Below are positions 24,371 to 34,735 of a stretch of 64,000 nucleotides of DNA, piece by piece. Numbering within the stretch: the stretch's first letter is position 1; the number at the start of each line of letters is the position of its first letter. Made by a program: the position numbers and the translations under genes. This DNA is from Labia minor. Lineage: Eukaryota > Arthropoda > Insecta > Dermaptera > Spongiphoridae. A model generated the notes under the pieces. It did not search any database. It was not told the DNA's origin and saw only the letters and a list, made by a program, of their open reading frames with translations. Location of the stretch: NCBI GenBank assembly GCA_963082975.1, contig OY720345.1:80693034-80757033 (forward strand). Direction: 5' to 3'.

Positions 24371-24875
24371 TTGACCTGTGGCCAGGCGCAGAACCGACCA
24401 ACGGTTTCAAGTAAATTAATTTCCAGCTACAGAAACAATTTCAAATAATTTTAATATATCTATTAATGCAATAAAAATCAGATATGAATATAACATAAAT
24501 ATTTTTAATTTTATGAAGATGATTTTTCATACAAAGTGCATGATTTGTGGAGATATGTAAAAAATCTCCTCATGTGAAATTTGGTGTGAAAATAATCCTT
24601 CCCTTCCTATCGTCGTTCGCTAATATTACCACTTCCGGTTTCCGGATTTGCACCAAAAGTTGATCAATTCAATTCATCATACTGATGCATTAAGTAAATA
24701 TACCAAATTTCATCAAAATCCGTTGAGCCGTTCAAGCTGTACACATCTATACGGACGGACGGATGGACAGACATGATGCTAAAAATACTTTTTTCTGTTA
24801 ACAAAATGCATGATTCGTGGAGAGATGTAAAAATCTCCACATGTGAAATTTGGTGTGAAAACAATACCTCCCTTA
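24371..24875 (-). repeat. Dispersed repeat family F, copy 2 (inverted)
   Basis: Its left end TTGACCTGTGGCCAGG matches, inverted, the right end of copy 3 at 30753. The inside shares the AATTTCAAATAATTTTAATA and GATATGAATATAACATAA blocks and the short GGAC run with ACGGCTCAACGGATTTTG (inverted). The copy ends near 24875 in the TAGTAAGGGAGG block. It lacks the mariner insertion seen in copy 3. Confidence 0.75.
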
Positions 24876-26200
24876 CTAAAAATATTTAAAAATTTAAAAA
24901 AAATAAATAAAAGTTTCAAAAGTCCTGAATAAGTATAAGAGAAATTTTTTCTTTATGAGATTATATATAAATATACATATATATATATATTGTTATATAT
25001 TGGAGACTTACTATTAGTATGGATTCAGTTATTAAAAAAAATGGGTTTAAATTTAATAAAATTTATCTTTAATTTAATTGGTAGCTGGTATCTGTTTATT
25101 ATTAATAGAAAATAGTTGGGTGAATTCAGCAAAGGTTGATAAGGAAAGACGTAAATTTGAATGCATTCAGATTAAAATAAAATATTAAATTATAATAAAA
25201 TTAATACAATTATAATAAGTGTCCTGAAGAATTATAACTTAGAAATTAATTATAAAATAAAGTTTATTTATTTTAATATTATTTATATATCAAATTTTAT
25301 ATTTGTTTATGCAATTACAAATTATAAACGGTCAACTCCTTAGGTGTTAATTGTTACTAGTATAGAGTTCAGGGTAAGACTAGTGTTAATTCTCCGGGCG
25401 GTTCATTGCAGGCATTCAATGATTCTTCTCTGGGCAGCAACTTCTAAGTTTGGCCTCGATGTAGGATCCTGGCACTGTGGTATTACTAAGAGATTATGTC
25501 TCTCTGTCTGGTCTTATTCTCTTCCTTCCATTCAGCAGAATTCTTTAATTCTTTCTAACAACCCTTTTGGCTACTCTTCCAATAACTCATCCCCTACAAT
25601 GCACTCAGGTAATCAATAATCAGTTCTCCGTAATTTTAAGAAACATATGTCATGTAATTTATGAGCACTTGAAAAGATTGAATACAAAAACATAATGTTC
25701 CATACCATCAAGCGATCCTATTTCAGTTACATTGTCCGCTTTTTAGGCAATTGTTTTCAAAATGTTAGTGAATTTGAAGATGTCAATATTTGTGTGTGTT
25801 TTAAATGTTTATTTATAGCATCTTAATGACATTTCCCTATTAAAAGGCATTATTTATGCTTATATATTACAATATATATATATACGACTATAAAAATAAT
25901 AAAAGGTATAATAAGTGGATAAGAAAATTTGAACCTTCCATTTTCGTTTAGAAATTTTTTTTTTCTTTTATTCACATTAAATCTTACTCCATGTTGGATA
26001 GAATATGGAGTTAATATATTTAATTTAAAACAGACAATCACTTCATAAAATAAAGTAGGTGGTAAATTTAATCTTTAGGAAATAAATTAATTATTAAGAT
26101 TAAGCTTTCAGATGATATTAAAATGTTAATTATATCCGAATATAGTTAATACGAATGATTATAACACAGATTATATTATATTTTATTCGAAAGTATCATT
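24876..26200. other. AT-rich spacer with a less AT-rich block at 25330-25620
   Basis: The 25330-25620 block has roughly balanced composition and a 91-codon plus-strand frame (25344..25619) with no recognised domain. It could be a decayed retroelement or exon. I cannot assign it. Confidence 0.3.
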
Positions 26201-26259
26201 AAAAGCTTTTAAAAGGGAAAATCGTTAGGTGACTTTTTTTCTGGCTTAAAATTTTTATC

Positions 26260-26740
26260 CCGCTCACAAGCATCTTTTTGGATCATTGGAGTTTTTGAAA
26301 GCCAATTCGTCCGTCGTGTGAGTGTATCACAAATTCTGGACCATTTCCAGAATGCGTACGAGATTTTTTCCACTCTTTTGCTTTCTGACGACAAAAAAGG
26401 GTGGGAGGGGTGAGAGAGAGAGAGAGACTTGAGAAGCGATTTATTACGTCAACGAGGGCGAATGGGCGAAAAGAGAATGGTTAGTGGTCCCGTATTGAAC
26501 CAACTTGCAGAGATATTTTCAACAGGATATCAAGAGAGTGCGAAGGAGAGCGAAAAACAACGGGAAGTAAGCGAGAACTACGTTCAATTGAATAGCTCGA
26601 GTGTTTTGTTACATTTATTCATTACATAGATAAGATAAAGAGGGCGGTTCGACTGGTTTCGTTACAATACCAAAATTTAAAACTCTCGATAACAGCAGAA
26701 TCGAAGAAAACAAATCAAGTTGGGAAACCTTCGTGATTTA
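26260..26740. promoter_or_regulatory. GC-richer GAGA-containing block, possible promoter
   Basis: A run of GAGA repeats (26411-26426) lies in a ~450 bp island of higher GC with short frames on both strands. GGGAAGTAAGCG near 26560 would serve as a splice donor for a plus-strand first exon. GAGA tracts and locally raised GC are common at arthropod promoters, but no downstream gene could be recognised. Confidence 0.25.
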
Positions 26741-28680
26741 TCTACTCTCGATTGAAAATTTAAGAAAGTATTTTCATTTCTATTTTACTATAATTACTAC
26801 TACTAACTCTATTATTTGAAATAACTTTAAGCCAGAGTTGTCAAGATTTCATCTAAATACATTATTTTTCATTGAAATAAAACTGATTAAAGAATAATAG
26901 GGTATAATTAATTATTCAAAAAAGAATTTTTTTTTTTTAGTTTTTAGAAAGATTTAAACAATTACATATACCTAAAGTTTCTAATTTTCTAATAATATTA
27001 AAAAATTCCTAAACTTTTAGAATTTTTCTTTAAAATTACAATGAAATTTTTTTTTAAACCCTTGAGAGGTTTTATATACCATATATAATATTTTTATAAA
27101 ATTGTTGATAGTTATTTATTATAATTTATAATCTAAATTGATACACTATAGTATTCCCGTTATTTTTAATGTACTTGCCATTTTAAAATTTAATAAAGTA
27201 TGATTTTATCACGAGTGTAATTCATTATTAAAATGCTTGACTATTAAACTTGAGGATGGTAGTTCAAACGTTATATTTAGATAAAAAGTTATTATTATAA
27301 ATATTTATATTTATTTATATTTAAATTTTTTGTTTTATTTAATGTAATAAATACTAAAAAAAAATGTTTAATCTGGTTAAAATAAACGTAGACCTCAAAA
27401 GCAAATAGAGCAACTTTTGTAAATATTTATTATAATCTCAGAAGAAATGGTCCTATTCAAATAAAATTATTACTCTAATCTGAGATAAAGATTTTTTTAA
27501 ATATAACAACTTTTATTATTAGTATAGTTTGTTAAAATAAATTATAATATTAAAAAAAGAAGTGTTTAGTTGGTAAATATTTGTGAATTGGTACAATAAA
27601 ATTATTATTCAGAAAAATAATTAAGTATAAGACTTGATGTAATTTCATTTTGAAATATAAATGAAACCTTTCCAATCGAGAATTGGAGATTGTAAATAAA
27701 TGATCAAATATTTCAAAAGTGTTTCTGCAGAGAATGGAGACAAATTGCTAGACTGCAGCATTCTACTCCAAAGGGAGAATCCCCCAAATGATAATAAAGG
27801 CCTTCTGAGTTGTTGAGACATAAAATAAGTTAAGTTTTGATCATTTCCCCCTTGTTAGATTATGTCCTTACGTTCAAAACTTTATATAATTAAGATAGCA
27901 CAAATCTTGTAACAGGGTTTCTAAAATCTTGTTTAAAAAAATCTAAAATAAAATCAGTCTATTTTTAATATGTTAATACTTAATATGTTTTTGATTCCAG
28001 TCTATCTAATTGTAAGAAGAATCATTTTAAGGAAGTCGCAAACACAACGGCCCCTGGAAGATAGACAACCCTATCATCAGAAATTCCATGGAAAAGCAGA
28101 GATTATGCCGAATTGTTTTCTTGTCTTGTCTTGCTTGATAAATAAAATAAATCATAAAATTTTTAAAAACAAATTAAGATTAAAATACTTTTTATTTTGT
28201 CAAGAATTAAGTGTTTTTTTTTTTAAAGATGAGCCAAGTTAACGAAGTTTGCAAAACAATGAATTAATTAATGAAATTCTTTTGGTTAATAAATAAATAG
28301 TTGAAGAAAATCATGACCGAATCAGGCAACATACCAATCATATTTTCATATTCTATTTAATAGTTTAATTATTTTTAGAATTTGTTTATTACAATATAAT
28401 AGTATGTTTTATTCTAGAAAAATAAATCTTTTAAATTTTTTTAATTTGTCTTTTTCTTGGTTTAAATCGGTTTTGAATGATGAACAAATCTTGTAAAGGA
28501 AAAAGAACCAATTCGATGAAATAGCAAAGTATAATAAATATCAGGTAAAAAAGCATGAATTACTAAATAATTTTATTTAATATTACAATTTATTACATAT
28601 TTATGACTATAACTTAAGAAAGATTAGAAAAATAATGATTGTTCTGTGATGATTTGTGTTAAAAAAACATTTGAAAAAAA
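26741..28680. other. AT-rich DNA, no gene assigned
   Basis: Near 27727 a CTGCAG acceptor-like site is followed by a short open stretch (EWRQIARLQHSTPKGESPK, then stop), and 28000-28110 is slightly GC-richer. Either could be a terminal exon of an unseen gene, but the support is too weak to call one. Confidence 0.3.
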
Positions 28681-28689
28681 TGAATTAAT

Positions 28690-29100
28690 GAAATCCAGAG
28701 GGGAGGAAGAAGAAGAAGTACCTGTTGGAGGAGCTGCCCATCCACTGAAGAAGAGCATGACGAGGACCAAAACGACATCCAATGACAGCATGACGTAAAT
28801 ATTCACTTGATATCACCGATGAAGAAACACTGTCCCTTCGAGGATGTGTGGGTGGGTGGGAATCCCAAGAGAGAGAGAGAGAGAAAGTAAGAGAGAGAGA
28901 GATGAGAAAGTCTGGTAACAAGAATATAGATGGTGGTTTTTCCCCCGGCGGCAGCGCTGCTACTGACTGCCTCGGCAGCCACGGAACCAACCACCCCCAA
29001 CCCCTCATCTCCTACCACTCTGTCTTGTTCGCACTCACTCCCCCACACCATCCACCCTCACCCTCCCTCCCTTCCCGATTTCAAGGTCTACGCATGCGTT
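28690..29100 (-). promoter_or_regulatory. GC-rich island, probable promoter / 5' UTR
   Basis: About 400 bp of raised GC with CG dinucleotides (CGGCGGCAGCGCTGC near 28948-28962), a CT/GA-rich tract (28867-28902) and CCACCC-type motifs stands out in an AT-rich neighbourhood. It lies directly upstream, on the minus strand, of the signal-peptide-like exon at 28722..28791. Overlapping short frames on both strands look like by-products of the composition. Confidence 0.4.
28722..28791 (-). CDS. Possible first coding exon: signal peptide of a secreted or membrane protein
   Basis: On the minus strand an ATG at 28791 opens MLSLDVVLVL, continues through a hydrophobic core (VMLFFS) and ends GWAAPPT before a donor, ACAG then GTACTT, at 28722/28721. 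This is the layout of a signal peptide with cleavage near GWA-A, encoded by 23 codons plus one base. It sits at the transcribed edge of the only large GC-rich island of this region (28690-29095), which would supply promoter and 5' UTR. I did not find the following exons to the left; they may be far away or outside the window. The protein family is therefore unknown. A chance frame remains possible. Confidence 0.45.
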
Positions 29101-29195
29101 CCCAATTGCACACACCTAATGAAACTAATCAAGAAAATCAACAGAAAAATTTGATAAATTGCATTTATTTTATTGAAAATTCAAAATAGACTTTC
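29064..29195 (+). repeat. Duplicated ~135 bp segment, copy A
   Basis: The segment runs from CCCTTCCCGATTT through AAGGTCTACGCATGCGTT and CACACACCTAATGAAACT to GAAAATTCAAAATAGACT. It matches copy B at about 31418-31555 in the same orientation. About 2.2 kb lies between them, most of it family F copy 3 with its mariner. Confidence 0.8.
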
Positions 29196-29706
29196 AATTT
29201 AAAAAAAAATAATATTTAAGTAATAAAAATATATTTCATTAAGACGAATTGCAAATCCAGAAATCATTTTATATATTAAAATGTCTTTTATAATTACCGA
29301 CCGACGATAGTAAGGGAGGTATTGTTTTCACACCAAATTTCACATGTGGAGATTTTTACAGATCTCTGTCCATTGTCTGTCCGTATAGATGTGTACAGCT
29401 TGAACGGCTCAACGGATTTTAATAAAATTTGGTATATTTACTTAATGCATCAGTATAATGAATTGATCAACTTTCGGTGTATATCCGGAAATCGGAAGTG
29501 GTAGTATTACCGATCGACGATAGGAAGGGAAGGGTTATTTTCACACCAAATTTCACATGAGGAGATTTTTTACTTATCTCCACAATCATCATGCACTTTG
29601 TATTGGTTTTATCCTCGGGAAAAATCATCTTCATTAGTTTTTTCTTAATTTAAAATTATATGACGTCACCCAGCCCTTCATGACGTCACAACCAGCGCCT
29701 CCTTAT

Positions 29707-30596
29707 AATAGGTTGTCAAATATCTCCCTTCCGCTTTTTTGCTCTTTATTCAATGCTTTATAAAAAATGTTACGATGATCGGATTTAGTTCAAATATGCG
29801 CCATTTTGTTCGATAATCTGTTTCCATCTAGACGGCAACTTCATAATACCCCCCTCGTAGATACCCCCTTCCTTATTTGCGAAGAACTCGGACAGCCACT
29901 TTTCACAAGCCTTTTTTGAGTCTAACTTTACAGCATCAAGGGCGTTCGCCATGGACAGGAACAGGTGGTAATTACTTGGCACTATGTCCAGGCTATATGG
30001 TGGATGTGATAAAACCTCCCATCCGAGCTCCCATGGCTTCTGACGAGTCATCAACGAAGTGTGTGGTCTGGCGTTGTCCTGGTGGAACACTACACCCTTC
30101 CTGTTGGCCAATTCTGGACGCTTCTGGTCGATCGCCTGCTTCAAGCGGTCCAGTTGTTCGCAGTAGATGGTAGAATTAAGCGTCTGGCCATATGGGAGCA
30201 ACTCATAGTGGATGATTCCCTTCCAATCCCACCAAACATACAGGAAAACCATGGTGTCGTTTTCACCGGCTCTGAATCGTCGAAACCATTCCTCCGCGGT
30301 TCGAAGTGATAGAATATCATCCCCCAAAACACCATTAATCTCACGCAACGTTTTTCTAGCGGATTTGCCTTTAACGAAGGGAAACTTTAAAATAACGCGA
30401 ATTTCGGCTTTAGTGAACTCCATGTTTACTCGTCTATAACTGTTGAACGCAATATCCAAACTAATCATGCATAGCGTCGTTTTGCAGGTTATGTCAAGAC
30501 CTTTCAAATGATGTATAGTATTACCAGATACGAGCTCTGTAGCGCTTTGTACATAGCTGCGAAAAAGGCGGAAGGGAGATATTTGACAACCTATTA
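29707..30596 (-). mobile_element. Internally deleted mariner element
   Basis: Inverted ends share ATAGGTTGTCAAATATCTCC and continue CTTCCGC, next to TA-rich target sequence; the exact outer base is uncertain by a few positions. At about 890 bp it is shorter than a typical ~1.3 kb mariner because the transposase gene has lost its middle. Confidence 0.88.
29785..30507 (-). pseudogene. Mariner transposase, internally deleted
   Basis: The open frame has 240 codons; the likely transposase start is the internal ATG at 30423 (MEFTKAEIRVILKF). The N-terminal helix-turn-helix part (KGKSARKTLREI, TAEEWFRRFRAGE) joins directly to the catalytic half beginning VWWDWKGIIHYELLP. The second catalytic Asp (HQDNARPHT) and the third (SLDIVPSNYHLF) are present, but the segment holding the first catalytic Asp and the linker, roughly 100 residues, is missing. 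The C-terminus (RWKQIIEQNGAYLN) is intact. The frame stays open across the deletion. The product could still bind ends but should not cut DNA. Confidence 0.92.
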
Positions 30597-30753
30597 TATT
30601 ATAAAGAAAAGAAAATTAAAAATATTTATGTTATATCCATATCTGTATTTTATTGCATTAATAGATATATTAAAATTATTTGAAATTGTTTCTGTAGCTA
30701 GAAATTAATTTATTTCAAACCGTCGGTCGGTTCTGTACCTGGCCACAGGTCAA

Positions 30754-31417
30754 CTTTTTTTGTTTTTTTTTTTTTGTTTAATAATTTTATTTTTGTTGAA
30801 GGAAGCGAGTATGTCTCTGATTAGTATGTCGAATTTATCGCTCACTTTAGATTAGAGAAAGAGAGAGAAATGAATTTTTTTTCTTTATGGTACATATAAG
30901 TATTATTTTTAATTAATAATCCTCCCCTCGTGGCTCTCTTCGCTGCTTTATGGATAGATGACATTTCTGAGGAGATTAAATATATAAATATTATTAAAAA
31001 AACCTTTCATCTCACGATTGAATTTCATTAAAAATTAAAGAAATTAGAGTAAAAAAGTTTGTCCTTTTTCTTTTGTTTTTCTAGTAGAACTTTATTTAAT
31101 TATGTGATTGGAAATTACAATTCTATTTGAAAATTCCCTGTATTTTGTTCTACTTTTATGAAATATATGAATTGATAATTTATCATTTATCTATTGAGAA
31201 GAAAAATTATATTTTTCATTAATCTAGATCAGAGATGGCTAACCTTTTTGGATATTCGTGCCACAAAATTATAAATAATCTTTTTGAACTAACTAACCTG
31301 CCATAAAATTGTCATGATTTGTTTTTCTCCACTACCTGCTCTTCTTTTAGCGTTAATATATAATGGAATATTTTTGTGTATAACTTCTAACTATCCTGTA
31401 AAAAAGTGTTATAATTT
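30754..31417. other. AT-rich spacer with a hAT-like end
   Basis: CAGAGATGGCTAACCTTTTTGG at about 31229-31250 looks like the left end of a non-autonomous hAT element. I could not find its matching right end nearby. Confidence 0.35.
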
Positions 31418-31555
31418 TTCCCTTCCCGATTTTAAGGTCTACGCATGCATTTCCAATTGCACACACCTAATGAAACTAATCAAGGAAATCAACAGAAAAA
31501 TTTTATAAATTTCATTTCGCTATTTTATTTATTTCATTGAAAATTCAAGATAGAC
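31418..31555 (+). repeat. Duplicated ~135 bp segment, copy B
   Basis: Same sequence as 29064..29195 with about a dozen differences, including ACGCATGCATTT for ACGCATGCGTTC and an extra TCGCTATTTTATT stretch. Confidence 0.8.
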
Positions 31556-31610
31556 TCTGAAATTATATAGAGATTTTAGTGAGAAATAAAATCTTGTTCA
31601 AATTTACTTA

Positions 31611-31690
31611 CTTGCTGATGTATGCTTGTAGAGAGGCTGGCATTTGTGTAACAACCACCGGTGGCTTGACTTATTATAACAAGAATTATC
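31611..31690 (-). other. Possible short exon
   Basis: On the minus strand ATTTATAG at about 31690 could be an acceptor and CAGCAA then GTAAGT near 31611 a good donor. One frame reads ACACAAATG, then MPASLQAYIS, into the donor; another is open without a start. The block is clearly less AT-rich than its flanks. No family is recognisable. Confidence 0.25.
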
Positions 31691-31977
31691 TATAAATTTT
31701 CATTGATAACAAAACAAATCAAATATTGATACTATTATATATTATATTATATTATATTATTAAATGAAAAACATTGATTGGATTTTAGAACTGAATAGCA
31801 ATTGATCTTAAGTCTTAATCTTAAATCTTCCAAACCTATAAACAAATATGTTTTATTTAGAACTCCAAACTTTTTATTATAACACCCTATATAATATAGT
31901 ATATATATAGTATATATATAGTAAGTGTCTGTTTGTTTATTTTTCCGTAAAATTTTGCTTATAAAAAATTGATTCCG

Positions 31978-32192
31978 GGTTGTTTTCACGAATTTTTGTG
32001 AAATTTGAATTTCGACTTTTCGGTGCTCATTTTGGAGCGATGTTCAGAAGATTATAGCAAAAATGATTCTTGATCACGCATATAAAGACCCAGAATCCCA
32101 AAATTCACTTCTCTGAAATTTTCTTGAAAATGGCGTAGAAATGGTCATCGAAACGTCGAAATTGAAATTTCATGAAAACAACCCAGAAATAA
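31978..32192. repeat. Fold-back repeat
   Basis: GGGTTGTTTTCACGAATTTT at the left and, inverted, GGGTTGTTTTCATGAAATTT at the right form arms around ~130 bp. It looks like a small non-autonomous element; I saw no clear target duplication. Confidence 0.6.
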
Positions 32193-32400
32193 CATTTCAT
32201 ATATTAAATATATTCTATATTTTCTGATTTTATTTGCATATTTGTTTTTTGTTAACATTTATTTGTTATTTTTTATCTATTTGTTCTTGTATTATTATAT
32301 TTATGCCATATATGTTCATATTATTTGGATTAAAACATAAATAAATGCGCCGTCCCGTAGGAAAAAACATGAAAATTTGACGCCACAAGATAAATAAAAA

Positions 32401-33601
32401 CAGTGGCGCAACCAGGGGGGATTTTAGAGTTTTAACCCCTCCCCCCCCCAGAAAAGAAAAAAATTCAAATTACTGTATATTATGTACTATATTACAAATA
32501 GAAAAGAAAAAATATAATCCTTTTTATTTGAAAAAAAAAATTTATTTAAGTATAACTTAAAGTATAAAAAGTAAGTTTATTTTACTTTAAAAAAATTTTA
32601 ACAAAAATAAAAATTGCACAGAAAAATTATACAGAATTTAATATAAGAAATAAAAAAATTATTTTATTATTTCACCTAAATCACTTAATATAAGATTACT
32701 AGATGATTGTGAAATTTTCCAATTTACTCTATTATTTAAATATAAAATAAATAAAAATATTACTCAAATTCTAAATATTTTTTATTATTAATATATTAAT
32801 TGCTAATTTCATAAAACTTATGAAGCGAAGACTAATTTTTTTCAAAATATCCTGCCACTACAGGGGAACGAAAAGCTTTCGAAATCTTAAAGTAGTTTTT
32901 TATAAATAACTCCTTTATTATTAAGTTTAGGTAAAAATGAATATAATGAAACTTTTAGTAAATTCGATTCCCTATAAATTTAATACGACAGTAAGATAAT
33001 TCTCATAAAAGTCGGTATTTATTGAGAAAATCAATAAAATGTGCATTGACACCTCTTTAAACTACCTTTACTTATGGTCCGATCTTGTCAAAAAACAATC
33101 CAAACCCCGCCCATCATTCCCAAAAAAAACTTCTAAATATCAAATTTCAAGACAATATCTCATTTTGTTTAGACGTAATCTCGGTAACGAACGGCCGTCC
33201 GGCCGGTTCAAAAATTTTTTTATTTGCAGTTTTGGATTCAGAACCGTCTGAAAAGTGCAGATCTCAAAAAATCTCGGAGCAAAAATTTTCAAAATTTTCC
33301 GACCATAGCTTATTCCTCATTCTATGAGAAAAGCTAAAATGATTTACTTATAGCTGGAAAAAAATATTTTCTTTCAAAAAACTGTGAATACGAGTGAATA
33401 AAGAACAAAATTAAATTTTTTGCCAGATTTTGTAGAATCAGTGTTTCATTTACAAAACTTTTTTAAATATTTAATTTAAAAAAAAAAATCATAATGAAAA
33501 TTTGTCTTTGAGAGAGCCCGGGGGGGACCCCGCCCTAGGAAAAAGTGGAGCGGCTAGTCACCTCCCCCCCCCTCAGGATCAAATCCTGGTTGCGCCACTG
33601 A
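32401..33601. mobile_element. Non-autonomous hAT element (1.2 kb)
   Basis: Ends CAGTGGCGCAACCAGG and CCTGGTTGCGCCACTG are inverted repeats. The 8-bp sequence AATAAAAA flanks both sides (32393-32400 and 33602-33609) as a target duplication. Poly-C/poly-G runs lie just inside each end. There is no transposase frame; the interior is AT-rich with short chance frames. Confidence 0.92.
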
Positions 33602-34184
33602 ATAAAAACAATAAATTAGAGCTCCGCCACAGACAGAAATAGACAAATTATGGAGCCGGCGGGAACGTGTTAACCGATTGCATACATGCCACTTCATTAT
33701 TATCTATGAAACGGAAACATTTACTAATTTTGAAAAAAAATTCTGCCATTCATATAATCATTTTTTTTTTTTAAGATTAAGACTTAAAATTCTAATGTAT
33801 AAAATAATTTTATTTTTTATATATCAGAAAAGTTCTCATTAAGTTATTTATTTCTTAAATTATTTTTTCAAATTTTCTTGTGTTTGTCGATTACATATAT
33901 AAAACATACACATATTGTATATACAATTGTATAAAATTTTTACACCTGTTATTAAAATTTTCTATTCAAATTTTAAATATTGAAAATAATTATTAAACTA
34001 AATAAAAAACTAAATTAAAAAGTTGTAAATTTGAAAAATATGTAATATGTGGATAGATATAAAATAATAAAAATACATTTTTTGAATAAAATTTGATAAA
34101 ATTAATTTTATTTAAAAAATTGTTTTTTTATCCAAATTTTCAATACAGATTAACCTCTTCTCCTATTGAGTTGTTATGTAGTAG

Positions 34185-34735
34185 TTTCAAGTTCTTTTGT
34201 ATCGAAACAATAACTTTTTACTATCTCGCCAGGTTGAGAAAAATGTGTGTGTGTGTGTGTGTATGTATTATGTAACCAAGATTACGCAAAAACGGTTTGA
34301 GCTAGAATGATGAAATTTGGTACATGGGCATTATTCAAAATTCATAGTTTTCTATTAACTTTTGAGAAATGTAGCTCAACCGGAAGAGGATCATTAACTA
34401 CAACGTTTTGATTTTTTACTATCTCGCCAGAGATAATATTGCGATCACGAAAATTTTCGATGTTGAGATTTTGATGTTTTTATACGTTTTGAAGGTTCCT
34501 GAATCATTTTCACTAAGGTTGAGAAAAATGTCTGTGTGTGTGTGTATGTGTGTATGTATGTAGGCAAGATTACGCAAAAACGGTTTGAGCTAGAATGATG
34601 CAATTTGGTACATGAGCATTATTCAAAATTCATAGTTTTCTATCAACTTTTGAGAAATGTAGCTCAACCGGAAGAGGGTCATTACCTACAACGTTTTGAT
34701 TTTTTTTCCTCTAAAGTGACCGTAAAAATAAAGAT
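34185..34735 (+). repeat. Tandem pair of microsatellite-bearing repeats
   Basis: A ~230 bp module occurs twice, starting near 34225 and near 34520: GGTTGAGAAAAATGT, a (TG)n run, AAGATTACGCAAAAACGG, ATTCATAGTTTTCTAT, TAGCTCAACCGGAAGAGG and ACAACGTTTTGATTTTTT. A shorter piece, TTTTTACTATCTCGCCAG, also repeats (34215 and 34415). The family resembles 16420-16870. Confidence 0.8.

Larger units (their letters stand above)
29296..30753 (+). repeat. Dispersed repeat family F, copy 3, carrying a mariner
   Basis: It starts ACCGACCGACGATAGTAAGG like copy 1 and ends CCTGGCCACAGGTCAA, the inverse of the start of copy 2. The fullest of the three copies, it also contains two TGACGTCAC motifs (29661 and 29680 region). 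A mariner fragment occupies about 29707..30596. The AATTTCAAATAATTT / ATATAACATAAATA blocks near its right end also occur in the Helitron-like insert at 8687..10119, so family F may be Helitron-derived. Confidence 0.7.

Noticed and set aside
25344..25619. 91-codon frame as a protein gene
   Set aside because: No domain, no clear splice context; listed only as an unassigned block.
28803..29189. Several overlapping frames on both strands in the GC-rich island
   Set aside because: Mutually overlapping, low-complexity and without domain signal; composition explains them.
29877..30439. Plus-strand frames opposite the mariner
   Set aside because: Antisense shadows of the transposase.
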